From: Bradyrhizobiaceae bacterium
GTDB lineage: Bacteria > Bacteroidota > Ignavibacteria > Kapaibacteriales > Kapaibacteriaceae
Assembly (NCBI GenBank): GCA_024103135.1
Contig: JAGFIZ010000002.1
Span: 1-42,920 of the forward strand
Direction: 5' to 3'
Length of the DNA: 42,920 bases
In this document: in pieces, positions 1 to 8,289 of the stretch
How positions within the stretch are numbered: the stretch's first letter is position 1
Layout: each line of letters starts with the position of its first letter
Position numbers and translations under genes: made by a program
The notes under the pieces: model-generated
Databases searched by the model: none
Told to the model about the DNA's origin: nothing
What the model saw: only the letters and a program-made list of their open reading frames with translations

Positions 1-1
1 G

Positions 2-109
2 GCTAAGCACGCGGAGAGGTCGTGGCGAAGAATCGACGGATTCAATCACATTGCCAACGTGCTTGACGGCATTGTGTACACTGACGGAGAACCCAAAATG
101 GTCGCATAA
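2..109 (+). CDS. Transposase C-terminal end (IS256-like), 5' partial
   Basis: This reading frame is open from the left edge to a TAA at 107-109 and encodes 35 residues. The pattern W-R-R-I-x-G-F ... VLDGIVYTDGE resembles the end of IS256/Mutator-type transposases, where a 'W..l.G...l..V..G..f.DG' block precedes the stop. The family call rests on this short motif only. The frame runs on after the stop, without shift, into the RHS-derived frame that follows, so an insertion or deletion junction probably lies within about 20 bp downstream. Only the end of the gene lies in the window. Confidence 0.45.
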   Translation, partial: AKHAERSWRRIDGFNHIANVLDGIVYTDGEPKMVA

Positions 110-124
110 TTCAGCCAACCACAG

Positions 125-1024
125 GTGTCCTCATCCACAACATTTGGAAGTATCCCCTATACGGCTGCATTCTGGGAATACGATAGCCGGCTAATAAGAA
201 GATGGAACTTGGACCCTGTCAGCAAACACGATGTATCAAACTATACCGTACTGGGGGATAATCCTATCCTGTTCGTAGACCCTTTAGGAGATGATTGGTT
301 TGTGAACGGACAGGGATTCTATATATGGTCGGAACAGCCAAGCGTTCATGGATTTGAATATGCAGGCACTGAGTTGCCAGAAGGGGTTTCCAAATACAGA
401 ATTCTTTCGTCAAAGAATGGGGCATTGTATCACAAACACATGTCGAATTGGCTGGTTGAAAAATGGAATGACTGGTTTGGCACAAAGTACAATCCACTTA
501 AGCAGTATGAACCTGCCGAAGAATCATTCAATGAAGAGCTTTGGACAACTGGCGCCATTATAGGTGCGTTTAAACTGACTGGAGGAGCATTCGCTGCACT
601 GCGTGAGGCAGGTGGCAGCATCTGGAAGTTGCCGACCATTGGGATGAACTCGAGAGGTTTTGTCTATGAACAGATGCTGAATTTGAAAGGCATGATGAAA
701 TCTCATAACTTCCCAGTAATTGACGCATTTTATCAAGGCGTAGCAACCAGTGTAAAAACGCTAGATATATTTGCTAAAACGTACGCTGATGATGTTGCTG
801 GCAGTGCAGTTAGGAAGCAGCTTGAAAAGTACGTTGACGATTTAGCTGGCTTTAATGGTAGAACGTGGGGAGGTGATGTTGTGAAGGGATCAGATATTAC
901 AAAAAGGGTCCTCGAAGTAGGAATTCCAAAAGGAGCTTCAAATAGTGTGGTTCAGCAAATACAAGAAGCTGGCAAGTATGCGGCTAGCAAGGGAATAGAA
1001 ATGAATGTAAGAGTTGTTAGATAG
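125..1024 (+). CDS. RHS-type polymorphic toxin, 5'-truncated; CdiA EC869-like nuclease domain
   Basis: About residues 15-55 (AFWEYDSRLIRRWNLDPV ... NPILFVDPLGD) are the conserved end of an RHS-repeat-associated core, the cage that encloses a toxin. The repeats themselves are missing: upstream is a transposase tail, so the GTG at 125 is only the first possible start of a truncated frame. Residues about 175-299 resemble the EC869-type CdiA C-terminal DNase (PD-(D/E)xK fold), with E182 in RGFVYEQ, D200 in FPVID, and S209/K211 in VATSVKTLD. A 'KYVDDLAGF' helix, 'LEVGIPKG' and a final 'GIEMNVRVV' strand follow. By family knowledge it would cut nucleic acid in a neighbouring cell. Without the RHS delivery part it is probably an orphan toxin tip. 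No promoter or ribosome binding site is obvious. The nuclease call is by motif recognition. Confidence 0.72.
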   Translation: MSSSTTFGSIPYTAAFWEYDSRLIRRWNLDPVSKHDVSNYTVLGDNPILFVDPLGDDWFVNGQGFYIWSEQPSVHGFEYAGTELPEGVSKYRILSSKNGALYHKHMSNWLVEKWNDWFGTKYNPLKQYEPAEESFNEELWTTGAIIGAFKLTGGAFAALREAGGSIWKLPTIGMNSRGFVYEQMLNLKGMMKSHNFPVIDAFYQGVATSVKTLDIFAKTYADDVAGSAVRKQLEKYVDDLAGFNGRTWGGDVVKGSDITKRVLEVGIPKGASNSVVQQIQEAGKYAASKGIEMNVRVVR

Positions 1025-1031
1025 AGTTACA

Positions 1032-1457
1032 GTGAAAACAGTGCAACTTTATAGAACTAAGACAGCATTAAAACTCGTAACGCTGTACAAGAGGGAGTCA
1101 GGATCTTACTTGATAAGCCAGCCGATAATGCTAATGCCGGTTCACATCGACGATGAGCAATTGGGTAAGGCAATACTAGGAGGATTAAACTCGAGTCGGA
1201 CGCTGAATGAGAGAGAAGAAGATGAGTACTATCTTAAAGACTTGTTAAGGATCATGAAAGAATCGTCGTACAACAAGCTTTATGCCAATTCACAGTGTTG
1301 CAGTATCTCACTGACAGGAAATGTAGTCAGACTAACGCCTTATAAGTATATGGGGAGAGGTCAGGGTATCGAAGAACAAGAACAGTTAACAATTGAGATG
1401 TCAGCAGATGACTACACTGCAGTTGCTAATAAAGCGAGGCAGGTGTTGTTGGGTTAG
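1032..1457 (+). CDS. Probable immunity protein for the adjacent toxin tip
   Basis: This 141-residue protein (GTG start at 1032; a TTG at 1014 would overlap the toxin end by 11 bp) directly follows the toxin gene. I do not recognise its family. It is charged and cytosolic-looking, with no signal peptide or membrane segment, and has an acidic central stretch (NEREEDEYYLKDLL). That fits an inhibitor that masks a basic nuclease. Position is the main evidence: polymorphic toxin genes are nearly always followed by a small cognate immunity gene. Its start codon is weak and it lacks a clear Shine-Dalgarno, so it probably relied on coupling to the toxin gene. Confidence 0.6.
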   Translation: MKTVQLYRTKTALKLVTLYKRESGSYLISQPIMLMPVHIDDEQLGKAILGGLNSSRTLNEREEDEYYLKDLLRIMKESSYNKLYANSQCCSISLTGNVVRLTPYKYMGRGQGIEEQEQLTIEMSADDYTAVANKARQVLLG

Positions 1458-1586
1458 AAGTATTGTGTTCAGAGAATGGATACTCAACAGGTGCTGATCT
1501 GCGTTCCGCCGGATGTTGACCCTTCGTGCAATAGCTGTTGTGTCAAGCGGGGACAGTGACATTCGATGTTGTTGATTCATGATCCT

Positions 1587-1608
1587 GGCTTCAAGTACGA
1601 AGTGCAAC
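1587..1608 (+). repeat. IS30 left terminal inverted repeat
   Basis: Read on the minus strand this begins GTTGCACTTCG, the same 11 bases that begin the right repeat, then shares TTGAA and a final CC with it. The transposase stop (TGA, 1591-1593) lies inside it. Confidence 0.7.
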
Positions 1609-2564
1609 GGTCTGTTGACGGGAATAGACCTAGAGGGGAGTGAGGAATCCCAGCTTCTTCCGAGGTCGTGAATTGAGTTGATCTTCGATGAACTGGAGCT
1701 CCTCTTCCGAGACGGAGTCAGTGGCTGCCGTTTTGGAATGTACTGCCGTAGCAGGCCATTGAGGTTCTCGTTGGATCCGCGCTGCCATGAGCATTACGGG
1801 TCAGCAAAGTACACTGTGGTCTTGAGATTCGCCTCCAGACTCTTGTGATCGGTGAACTCCTTGCCGTTGTCGACAGTAATGGTGTGCACGGGATGGCACC
1901 TCGGCGATAGAGCGGCAGTGCGTGCCTCTACGAGGGCGGCAGCGGTCTTGCGTTTGAGCAGCCGGAACTTGGTATAACAGGTACGCCGATCGACCATGCT
2001 CACAACGGCTCCCTGATGACCCTTGCCGATGACCGTGTCGATCTCCTAGTCGCCGGTGCGCAAACGCTCGTTGGCTGCTGGCGGACGCTCAGAGATCATC
2101 CTTCGGTCCGCGATCACACCTCGCCGCTCGTGTCCAGCACCGCGCCAGTGACGTTGCCCTCCTCGCCGACGTAGATGCTTGTACAAGCCTCCTCCGCCTT
2201 TCTTGTCCGCCCAGATATGCTGATACATCCGCTCTGCACTCACATGTGGAAGGCCGACAAGCCAACTGAAACCGGCGATCTGCTCCGGCGACCACTTCTT
2301 GGCGAGCAACGCTTCGATGAGTGTCCGAACCTCGTCAGTGAATCTGCGCGGCCTACGCCGATGGGCTTGTCGACGACGAGCAGACCTCTGCGCACGATCT
2401 GGATCATATCGCGAACCGGCACTATTGCAGCGGATCTCGCGACTGATGGTGGACGCAGAGACACCCAATGTTGAGGCGATCTTCCGCTGCGAATCACCAG
2501 CCTTGAGCATGACTGAAATCGTGTACCTTTGCTGAGGGGCTACGTGCCGATACCCACTTGCCAT
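1591..2564 (-). pseudogene. IS30-family transposase, three nonsense codons and a frameshift
   Basis: The start at 2564 gives MASGYRHVAPQQRY, then the IS30 helix-turn-helix (RKIASTLGVSASTISREI), WSPEQIAGF, and VSAERMYQHI. Translation continues in the same frame through a TAG at 2046-2048, where the family has Trp (GDWEIDTVIGK). It then gives VDNGKEFTDH and YFADP followed by TAA at 1794-1796, where the family has Tyr, and SWQRGSNENLNGLLRQYIPK. After that a one-base frameshift leads to SEEELQFIEDQLNSRPRKKLGFLTPL, a TAG in place of Glu, and VALRT before the true stop. The three DDE blocks are therefore recognisable but interrupted, and the gene is not functional. Each nonsense codon is one base from the expected codon, which suggests slow decay in place. 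Confidence 0.88.
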
Positions 2565-2639
2565 GCTTGCTCCATGGTAGGTCATTGAAAAGGGGGTTTC
2601 TTTCGTCGGCAAGTAACCCCTTTTCGTTGAACTACTCAT

Positions 2640-2661
2640 GTTGCACTTCGAAGTTGAATCC
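2640..2661 (+). repeat. IS30 right terminal inverted repeat
   Basis: GTTGCACTTCGAAGTTGAAT followed by CC. It lies 75 bp beyond the chosen transposase start, leaving room for the usual short leader of IS30 elements. An open frame crosses it toward 2738 but has no transposase character outside the repeat. Confidence 0.7.
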
Positions 2662-2850
2662 GCCATAAAAGAGTCTCCTCCGTCCGTGGGCGTCGGGCAA
2701 TAGCCGTGAAGCGTCTGTTCTTCGGCCCTGTCAATCAAGTTTTGTGGATATCCTGCCGAATGAGATCGGGGGCAGAAGAAATCAGCAACGTATCCGCCCC
2801 ACCAAGTACAGGTCGCTGCTTGACGAGACTTTGGTAGCTGTAGAGTGCGC

Positions 2851-4456
2851 CTACTGCTTCAGCAGAGCAGGGTCAACGAGATTCGGCAGCAGCGTGTGGT
2901 ACTGGTCTGCCGGAGTGGAGCGGATGTTCTCCAGCACGTAACGCAGCCAATCGTAGGGCTTGATGCCGTTGAGGTGACAGGTGCCGAAGAACGACAGGTA
3001 CATGGCGATATTCTGTGCAGCGTCATGCGATCCGGCAAAGAGCCAGTTCTTGTGTCCCAGTGCCGCGGGCCTGATGGCGTTCTCCTTCAGGTTGTTGTCG
3101 ATCTCCAGGCGTCCGTCGTAGATGTAGGCCTGGAGCTCGTCCAAGAGCCGGACGGCATAACGGACCGCTTTGCCAATGGGCGACTTCGGCAGCGTCACAT
3201 CGATCTGCCCGACAAGCCAGTTGCCGAGGTGATTGATCACAGGCAACGCCTTGTTCAGGCGCATTCTTGTGTGCCTCATGCGAGAGGTGCCCGTCTCGCG
3301 CTTCGCGCTCAACGGCGTAGAGAGGCTGGATGAGTTGCAAGGCCAAGGGGTCTCGTTCTGGATCCGACTCGAGGGACTTTTCGATTTTGCGCCGCGCGTG
3401 CGCCATACACGCCAGGCCAATGACGCCGTTGCGAGTCCTGTGCTGGTGATAGGCTTGATAATCGTCGGTCTGCAGGTAACCGGTGAACTGCTCCAGCATC
3501 GGTCGGCAGTGGATCTGTCCGCGACCCTTCTGATAGTCGAAGTAGACAGCCTTGGCCAGCGGAGCGTGGTAGCCCCAGAGAAAGCTTTTATCTGTGGTGC
3601 CTTGCTTGGTGCGGTCCTGGACAGCAATACCTGTTTCTTCCACCCGCAGGTAGTTCGACTGCAATATGACGGACTGCAATGCTGCATGCAGTGGTCGCAG
3701 AAGATCAGCCTGCACACGTTGCCAGGACTCGGCGGTGGACGACGGGATGACGATACCCAACTGCTCGAAGCGCTTTAACTGCCGGTCGACCGGCACGTGG
3801 TGTACATGCTTGTCCACCGTGATCGTCGTCAACAGGTTCACGCCGGCCTAACACTTGTCGATCGGGCGCGGCGGTATGGGCGCGATCAGGATCTGCACAG
3901 AACCGTCCTCGGCTTCCGGTGCAGCATACCACGGACGTGTCGTGCGCTTGATGAATACCTTGGCTGGCTGGAGTTCCAGTTCCTCAGTGACTTCCGCTCC
4001 GATCCTCTTCATGCCGGTCAGATCACCCCAGGGTTCGATCACCATCTCGACCACCGGCAGGTGCTCCGGCAGAGCCATGTGGCCTTGGTGCTTCTTGCCC
4101 GGCTTACGACGTTCGTTGGTGGCGACTTCCTTGGCAGCCTCCACGGCTACATCTACAACCTCGGGATCTACTACCAGACCGTGCGCCAACTGACTTGGGT
4201 GGACATTGCTGATGAAGCGCTCGCGCTTAGAGCAGAAGATCAGGCGCTGCAGCTCCCTGACTTGAAACTCTAGGCTGAAGACACGGTCTTGGTAGTGCTC
4301 ATTCTGCTTCTCGTGCTTGACACGCTCTGCTCGCTCGCTCTCGATGGCCTGCAAATGATCGGCGCGCTCCTGTTGCTGCTGGCTGGAAACAGAGGAACAT
4401 GTTGACGCCTCGATTCCGGAGAATATTGCCCTGTACCTGAGCATGCTGACCCCCAT
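2851..4456 (-). pseudogene. IS66-family transposase (TnpC), nonsense codon plus frameshift
   Basis: Three blocks make up one IS66 transposase of about 530 residues, closest in feel to Bacteroidota members. The N-terminal part (4456-3848) has a coiled coil, then RLIFCSKRERFISN, the basic KPGKKHQGHMALPEHLP region, and PPRPIDKC. Next comes an in-frame TAG (3848-3850), where relatives read through as 'EKCIAG'. The middle part has FDYQKGRGQ, GYLQTDDYQAYH and ACMAHARRKIEKS. A one-base frameshift at about 3265-3275 leads to LNKALPVINHLG, KSPIGKAVRYAV, LEIDNNLKENAIRP, WLFAGSHDAAQ and a normal LLPNLVDPALLK end. The first catalytic motif reads VEET, where the family has VDES/VDET, so the first Asp is Glu. 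The companion genes tnpA and tnpB are not visible upstream. This is a dead element. Confidence 0.87.
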
Positions 4457-5540
4457 GGCACGGCTGGCAGCATGACATTCCGGCGGAGACTGACCACCGG
4501 ATCAAGAGCAATCTGACCCTTGGACAACAGTGGCGGTATGCAGACCGGCTGGTATTACTCACAAACACACGGAAGTAGTATCGCCCATTCTAAATCAGAT
4601 CGAGAAACACCCTCAGGTGAGTTCTCCATTTACATCGTATGTCGGTAAGGGTCTGGTTCGGGGGTGATCATGCAGTGGAGATCCGTAGGACATGACGAAT
4701 TGTGACACTCGCATGGTGTCTCTCGTCAGGGTACCTGCAACATTTTACACTCGACTTGGAACAATGGTCACTCACGCTGTCATATTGTACCACTTAGGTG
4801 TTGCAGATCTGTCGTTTTGCCTGGCTGATGCGGCTTGAAACTAACACACCATCCTGGGTAACACTCAGAGCATCGTCGAGACGCCGCTGGAGAACGTCTT
4901 CCACGTTCAGACTGTTGTGCTCACTGAACGCCTCAGACAAAGAGTACAGGGCTTCGGCGACCTATCCGCGGTCGAGTGATCGTCAGGTTGGCGCGATCCC
5001 TTAACGGGCAGCCGTTGCCAGCCAAGCTGCATGGTGTTTCAAGTCGGACTACTCAATCTCCCGGCGGACGTGAAGCCCAATTGAATTCCAGTTCTCTTCT
5101 GGCAAAGCCCTGCAACAGGAGCCGACTAGATGGATTGACGCATTCGTCGGTTAAGCTAGCGCATGCGCTGTGCAGACTTCTTCATCACTAACGCACGGAC
5201 GGCGCATCCTCGGTGCTCCCTTAGGCACTGCAGTGAGATCAAATCGTCGAGTATGCCTATATGCTAGCCCCCTGAAGTGTGCAAGAAGGAGAGTTGACTG
5301 CCTTGTGAACGCTGTCCGAAGGTAGTTCAGGTCAGTGGCGGTCCAGTACGATCGACATTCGATTCAGTGTGCCGTACTTGGGGGCACCATTCCAAACGCT
5401 TCCGGAGTGCTTCTTGTTCATTCACGGCAGTCAATTTCTAGTGATTTGAAGTCAGTGTGCGTACTGCATTCGTACCGTTCCTGCACTGAAGGTGCGGAAA
5501 TTCGTGAACTAGGTGCATGGACTGTACTGATTTGAACTCA
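4457..5540. other. 1.1 kb without recognisable genes
   Basis: Between the IS66 remnant and the integrase operon I find only short open frames with no family character on either strand. The IS66 partner genes tnpA and tnpB should lie just above 4456 but are not recognisable. The stretch may be decayed mobile DNA. No RNA gene, clear terminator or repeat was identified. Confidence 0.5.
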
Positions 5541-6620
5541 CTACTGGCGCTTGGATAGGAACTGATCGATCGCACTGGAGTCGTATCGGACTGCACGACC
5601 AATGCGGATTGGAATCAGCGCGCCGGCTTTCTCCATACGCCGTAGCGTGATCCGAGAAACACCGAGTATGTCCTGCACCTGTTTGACGCTGAGTAGCGCT
5701 GCTTCTGGACTGGATGGCTTTGATTCGCTCACCAGCGCTGGTTCGGGAATCCACTGTGAGTCTGCGCTTGGCTCCGTATCTGTGACACTAGGGGCTGCTG
5801 GCGTAGGGGTTGGTGGCGCTCCCGTTCGCAGTTTGGCGATCCGCGATCCCAATACGTCGGCTACGACTTGACGGTAGATCACGATGCTGTCTTCGATAGT
5901 GGATAGAAGCATTGCTCTCAACTCAGCCATGAAGCCATTTGCGATCGCGGCTTCAAAGAGGTCTAACATACTCAAGTCAAGGAGGGCTCCCCTGACTACT
6001 GCGAGATCACGAAGCTCTGATGTCTTGAATGCCAAGGTGTTGACCCAGTCTGCTCCCAGCCTACCGAATACCTCCTGGCCAAGATTGAGTACCAGCCGTT
6101 CGCGTTCAGACGCTAGCAGGCTTGGCTTACTCATGATTTCGGCATACTGCTCTTCGGACTGTACAACTTCGGGATGAGCCATGAGTGAATTGACACGAGG
6201 CTCGAAGAGGTTGCGCATGGACTCGGCTACTCGAGGGTCATCGCTAACCATCAGCAAACCAAGGGATAGAAGAGGTGACGCTATGGAGTTGTCCTGGATC
6301 CCGAGCTGGCGGAGACGATTCCTGGATTCGCGAAACGTGAAGTCGTGACCGTGAACCTGGAATCGGTGTCGAATTGACTCGATATCAGTAGCAGAGTCAG
6401 CAAGACCCCATGAGCCCAGAACCTCTGCTGATGCTTCTCGTACGTTGATGTTGGCTGACGCGATGATGCGCTCAAGCTCGCGTTCCAGGAAGGCGATTCG
6501 CTGATCAGGTGGCTGCCCAGAAGCGATCATGACCGACTCCTCGGCTAGTACCTCCTGACACACCGACCATGCAACGGGATGAAGGAGATAGAGGTCAGTT
6601 TGGTTCAAAACTTCTCCCAC
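5541..6620 (-). CDS. Unknown N-terminal domain fused to excisionase-like HTH
   Basis: This is a 359-residue protein. Residues about 307-359 are a MerR/excisionase-type DNA-binding domain (LLSVKQVQDILGVSRITLRRMEKAGALIPIRIGRAVRYDSSAI in part), in which a helix-turn-helix is followed by the wing that reads 'GRAVRYD'. A linker rich in Pro, Ala, Ser and Thr (about 265-305) separates it from an N-terminal region of about 260 residues, mostly predicted helix, that I do not recognise. The gene overlaps the end of the integrase gene by 16 bp and is read in the same direction, so the two are probably co-transcribed and translationally coupled. It could be a recombination directionality factor or a regulator of the element. 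Stand-alone excisionases are usually 60-100 residues, so the large extra domain is unusual. Confidence 0.75.
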   Translation of the reverse strand: MGEVLNQTDLYLLHPVAWSVCQEVLAEESVMIASGQPPDQRIAFLERELERIIASANINVREASAEVLGSWGLADSATDIESIRHRFQVHGHDFTFRESRNRLRQLGIQDNSIASPLLSLGLLMVSDDPRVAESMRNLFEPRVNSLMAHPEVVQSEEQYAEIMSKPSLLASERERLVLNLGQEVFGRLGADWVNTLAFKTSELRDLAVVRGALLDLSMLDLFEAAIANGFMAELRAMLLSTIEDSIVIYRQVVADVLGSRIAKLRTGAPPTPTPAAPSVTDTEPSADSQWIPEPALVSESKPSSPEAALLSVKQVQDILGVSRITLRRMEKAGALIPIRIGRAVRYDSSAIDQFLSKRQ

Positions 6621-7870
6621 GCAGTAGTGATGATCTCGCAGATGGCTTCTTCGTCTAAGCGGATGTAGTGCTGTTGAAGCATTCCACGCGGTGAGTGGCC
6701 AGTGACGGCGCTGATCACGGATTCGGGTACACCAAAGCGCACAGAGGTAGTGACAAAGGTCCTTCTGGCGACGTGGGTTGTGAGCAGGTCGTATCTGGGC
6801 TTGGCAGACTCTACACGTTTTCCAAGTCGATAGACGTTCACGTGCTCAGCCTTGTCAAAACCGGCTCTCTGGCCTAGCTCCTTGAGATACTGGTTCTGTT
6901 TGACCGATGAGGAAAACTCGAACAGGCGGGAGGGATACTTCTCCAGGAGCAGGGCAAGCGGACGGGTAACGGGAATGATGCAGTCGGTATCGGTTTTTGT
7001 TGTCGTGATCCTGATCACCTTCCCGTCACCATCAAAGTGCTGCGGTTGCAGACGCTGGAGATCGCCATACCGGAGGCCAGTGAACGCTTGCAGAAGAAAG
7101 TGGTCCCGGACACGGGCAAGTCTAGGCGAGTCGGCGAGATCCAGATCGCGTAATGTTCGCAGCTCACTCACGGTCAGGGCCACGGCTTCAACATTCCGCT
7201 TGTCACGATAGAACCTCTGATAGGCCGTGGTGTCGTGATAGCCCTTCTCGGTAGCCCATTTCATGAAGGTCTTGATCACCTTGATGTAGTTGGAAATCGA
7301 GGCATCTACCAACCCGCGAGATTCAGCCAGCCATTGACAATAGTCTGCATAGAAGTCGAGCGTGATGTTCTCGTACTCGATGGGGCGACGCCGAGTCCGC
7401 GACCACTCTAGTAATGAATCTCGAGTTTGTCGGTAGCTGTTGATGGAACTCTTGCCGGGTCGCTTGGATGTGACCATACCTCCACTCGACCGCAATGTGT
7501 AGGTGTCGATGAAGACTTGAAAATCGCTGATCAAACCGGAGGATCCTGAGACGACGGTATCTGGCGAGACGAAGGAGCGGATCCGGTCTTTGAACGTAGA
7601 GATCAGTTCAGAAGTGAGTAAGCCGTCACTGCTATCGAACCCCAGCTCGTTGTATGCCCTGCGCACTTCATTCACGATTGCCGCCATCTGCTTGGTGTGG
7701 GCGTTGCGATAAGGGTCGGATGCTCTCGGTTCCTGGCGGTCCTTGTTCCAGTCTTTCGGGTTGAGAGAAATACCTGTTCCGAAGCGAAATCTCTTGCCGC
7801 GGAAGGCAACATTCAGGAGAACGACGCTGGTTTTCGACGCAGGCTTGTCTAGGTAGAAGGAGATCTTCAT
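6605..7870 (-). CDS. Tyrosine recombinase (phage/ICE-type integrase)
   Basis: A 421-residue integrase with the usual three parts. An N-terminal arm-binding domain (about 1-100) contains FRFGTGISLNPKDWN, typical of Bacteroidota integrases. A SAM-like core-binding domain follows (about 115-220). The catalytic domain (about 230-421) carries all the expected residues: R267 in TGLRYGD, K292 in TTKTDTD, H366 and R369 in THVARRTF, H392 in TGHSP, and the nucleophile Y402 in QHYIRLD. It would integrate and excise a mobile element by site-specific recombination. It lies 0.2 kb from the 3' end of a tRNA-Glu gene on the same strand, the usual attachment-site arrangement. The gene appears intact, in contrast to the IS elements nearby. 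A long inverted repeat abuts its start codon. Confidence 0.93.
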   Translation of the reverse strand: MKISFYLDKPASKTSVVLLNVAFRGKRFRFGTGISLNPKDWNKDRQEPRASDPYRNAHTKQMAAIVNEVRRAYNELGFDSSDGLLTSELISTFKDRIRSFVSPDTVVSGSSGLISDFQVFIDTYTLRSSGGMVTSKRPGKSSINSYRQTRDSLLEWSRTRRRPIEYENITLDFYADYCQWLAESRGLVDASISNYIKVIKTFMKWATEKGYHDTTAYQRFYRDKRNVEAVALTVSELRTLRDLDLADSPRLARVRDHFLLQAFTGLRYGDLQRLQPQHFDGDGKVIRITTTKTDTDCIIPVTRPLALLLEKYPSRLFEFSSSVKQNQYLKELGQRAGFDKAEHVNVYRLGKRVESAKPRYDLLTTHVARRTFVTTSVRFGVPESVISAVTGHSPRGMLQQHYIRLDEEAICEIITTAWEKF

Positions 7871-7949
7871 ACAGAAAAACCGTCAGTAGGTTCTTGGCGA
7901 CAGTCGGCAAAGTACTGCCTGCTGACGAAACTACTGACGGTTTCCTGTA
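7870..7949 (-). promoter_or_regulatory. Long inverted repeat in the integrase leader
   Basis: Two near-identical arms of 19-20 bases (7870-7889 and 7931-7949; core CCGTCAGTAG, outer TACAG) face each other across a 41-base spacer. The inner edge of the leader ends exactly at the integrase ATG. In the mRNA the arms could fold into a stem ending at the start codon and hide the ribosome binding site. As DNA they could be paired integrase arm sites or an operator. The repeat is seen directly; the role is inference. Confidence 0.6.
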
Positions 7950-8037
7950 TCAAGCGAATGCAACCTGAATCAAGCACTTGTCTGTGATTCCTCGCTAAGC
8001 CCGTATTCACGGGCATTCCAGCGATCTGATTGTATCC

Positions 8038-8057
8038 TGATGCATCTGGTTGCATCA
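8038..8057. repeat. Short palindrome just beyond the tRNA-Glu 3' end
   Basis: TGATGCA and TGCATCA are perfect 7-base inverted arms around TCTGGT, 6 bp past the tRNA 3' end. They could be core-type integrase binding sites flanking the crossover, or a hairpin at the tRNA transcript end. There is no T-tract to support a terminator. Confidence 0.45.
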
Positions 8058-8063
8058 AACTTG

Positions 8064-8135
8064 TACACCGTACGGGAATTGAACCCGTGTTACCGCCTTG
8101 AAAGGGCGGTGTCCTAACCCCTAGACGAACGGTGC
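8064..8135 (-). tRNA. tRNA-Glu (anticodon UUC)
   Basis: On the minus strand the cloverleaf is complete. The acceptor stem is GCACCGT paired with ACGGTGT (first pair G-U), the D-arm contains CTAGGGGTTAGGAC, and the anticodon stem is CCGCC/GGCGG around the loop CTTTCAA, giving anticodon TTC. The T-arm is CGGGTTCAATTCCCG. Length is 72 bases with A as the discriminator; CCA is not encoded. It is transcribed toward the integrase gene and probably provides the attachment site for that element. I did not find a second copy of its 3' end elsewhere in the window. Confidence 0.95.
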
Positions 8136-8289
8136 GGGAAAAGAGCCACAAAGATACGACTGTGGGGGTACTTGATACAAACAAAAAACCTGTGTTGGGC
8201 ATGAGTTTGACATGACTTCGTTGTTGGTTGACATTAAAGTCTTGCATAAAGGGTCGACGTGTTTCGCGTCAGCTGCCCTAATTTCCACG

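Larger units (their letters stand above)
1587..2661 (-). mobile_element. IS30-family insertion sequence, degenerate
   Basis: An element of about 1.08 kb is bounded by imperfect 22-bp terminal inverted repeats at 1587-1608 and 2640-2661, with 18 of 22 positions matching. One transposase pseudogene fills it, and its stop codon lies inside the left repeat. Size, repeats and transposase all fit IS30. I cannot define a target-site duplication. Confidence 0.75.

Noticed and set aside
2845..4273. Long plus-strand open frames (about 160-180 codons) across 2845-3778 and 3797-4273
   Set aside because: They are antisense to the IS66 transposase, whose motifs are on the minus strand; the plus-strand products have no domain character.
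1591..4456. Possible reassignment of TAG as a sense codon, since three of the four stops in the IS genes are TAG
   Set aside because: Core genes such as coaE, trxA and the pterin dehydratase end in TAG at normal family lengths, and the IS genes also have a TAA and frameshifts. Pseudogene decay explains it.
8207..8233. Two TTGACA hexamers upstream of coaE as -35 elements
   Set aside because: No -10 element at the correct spacing, and many Bacteroidota-like lineages use different promoter sequences.
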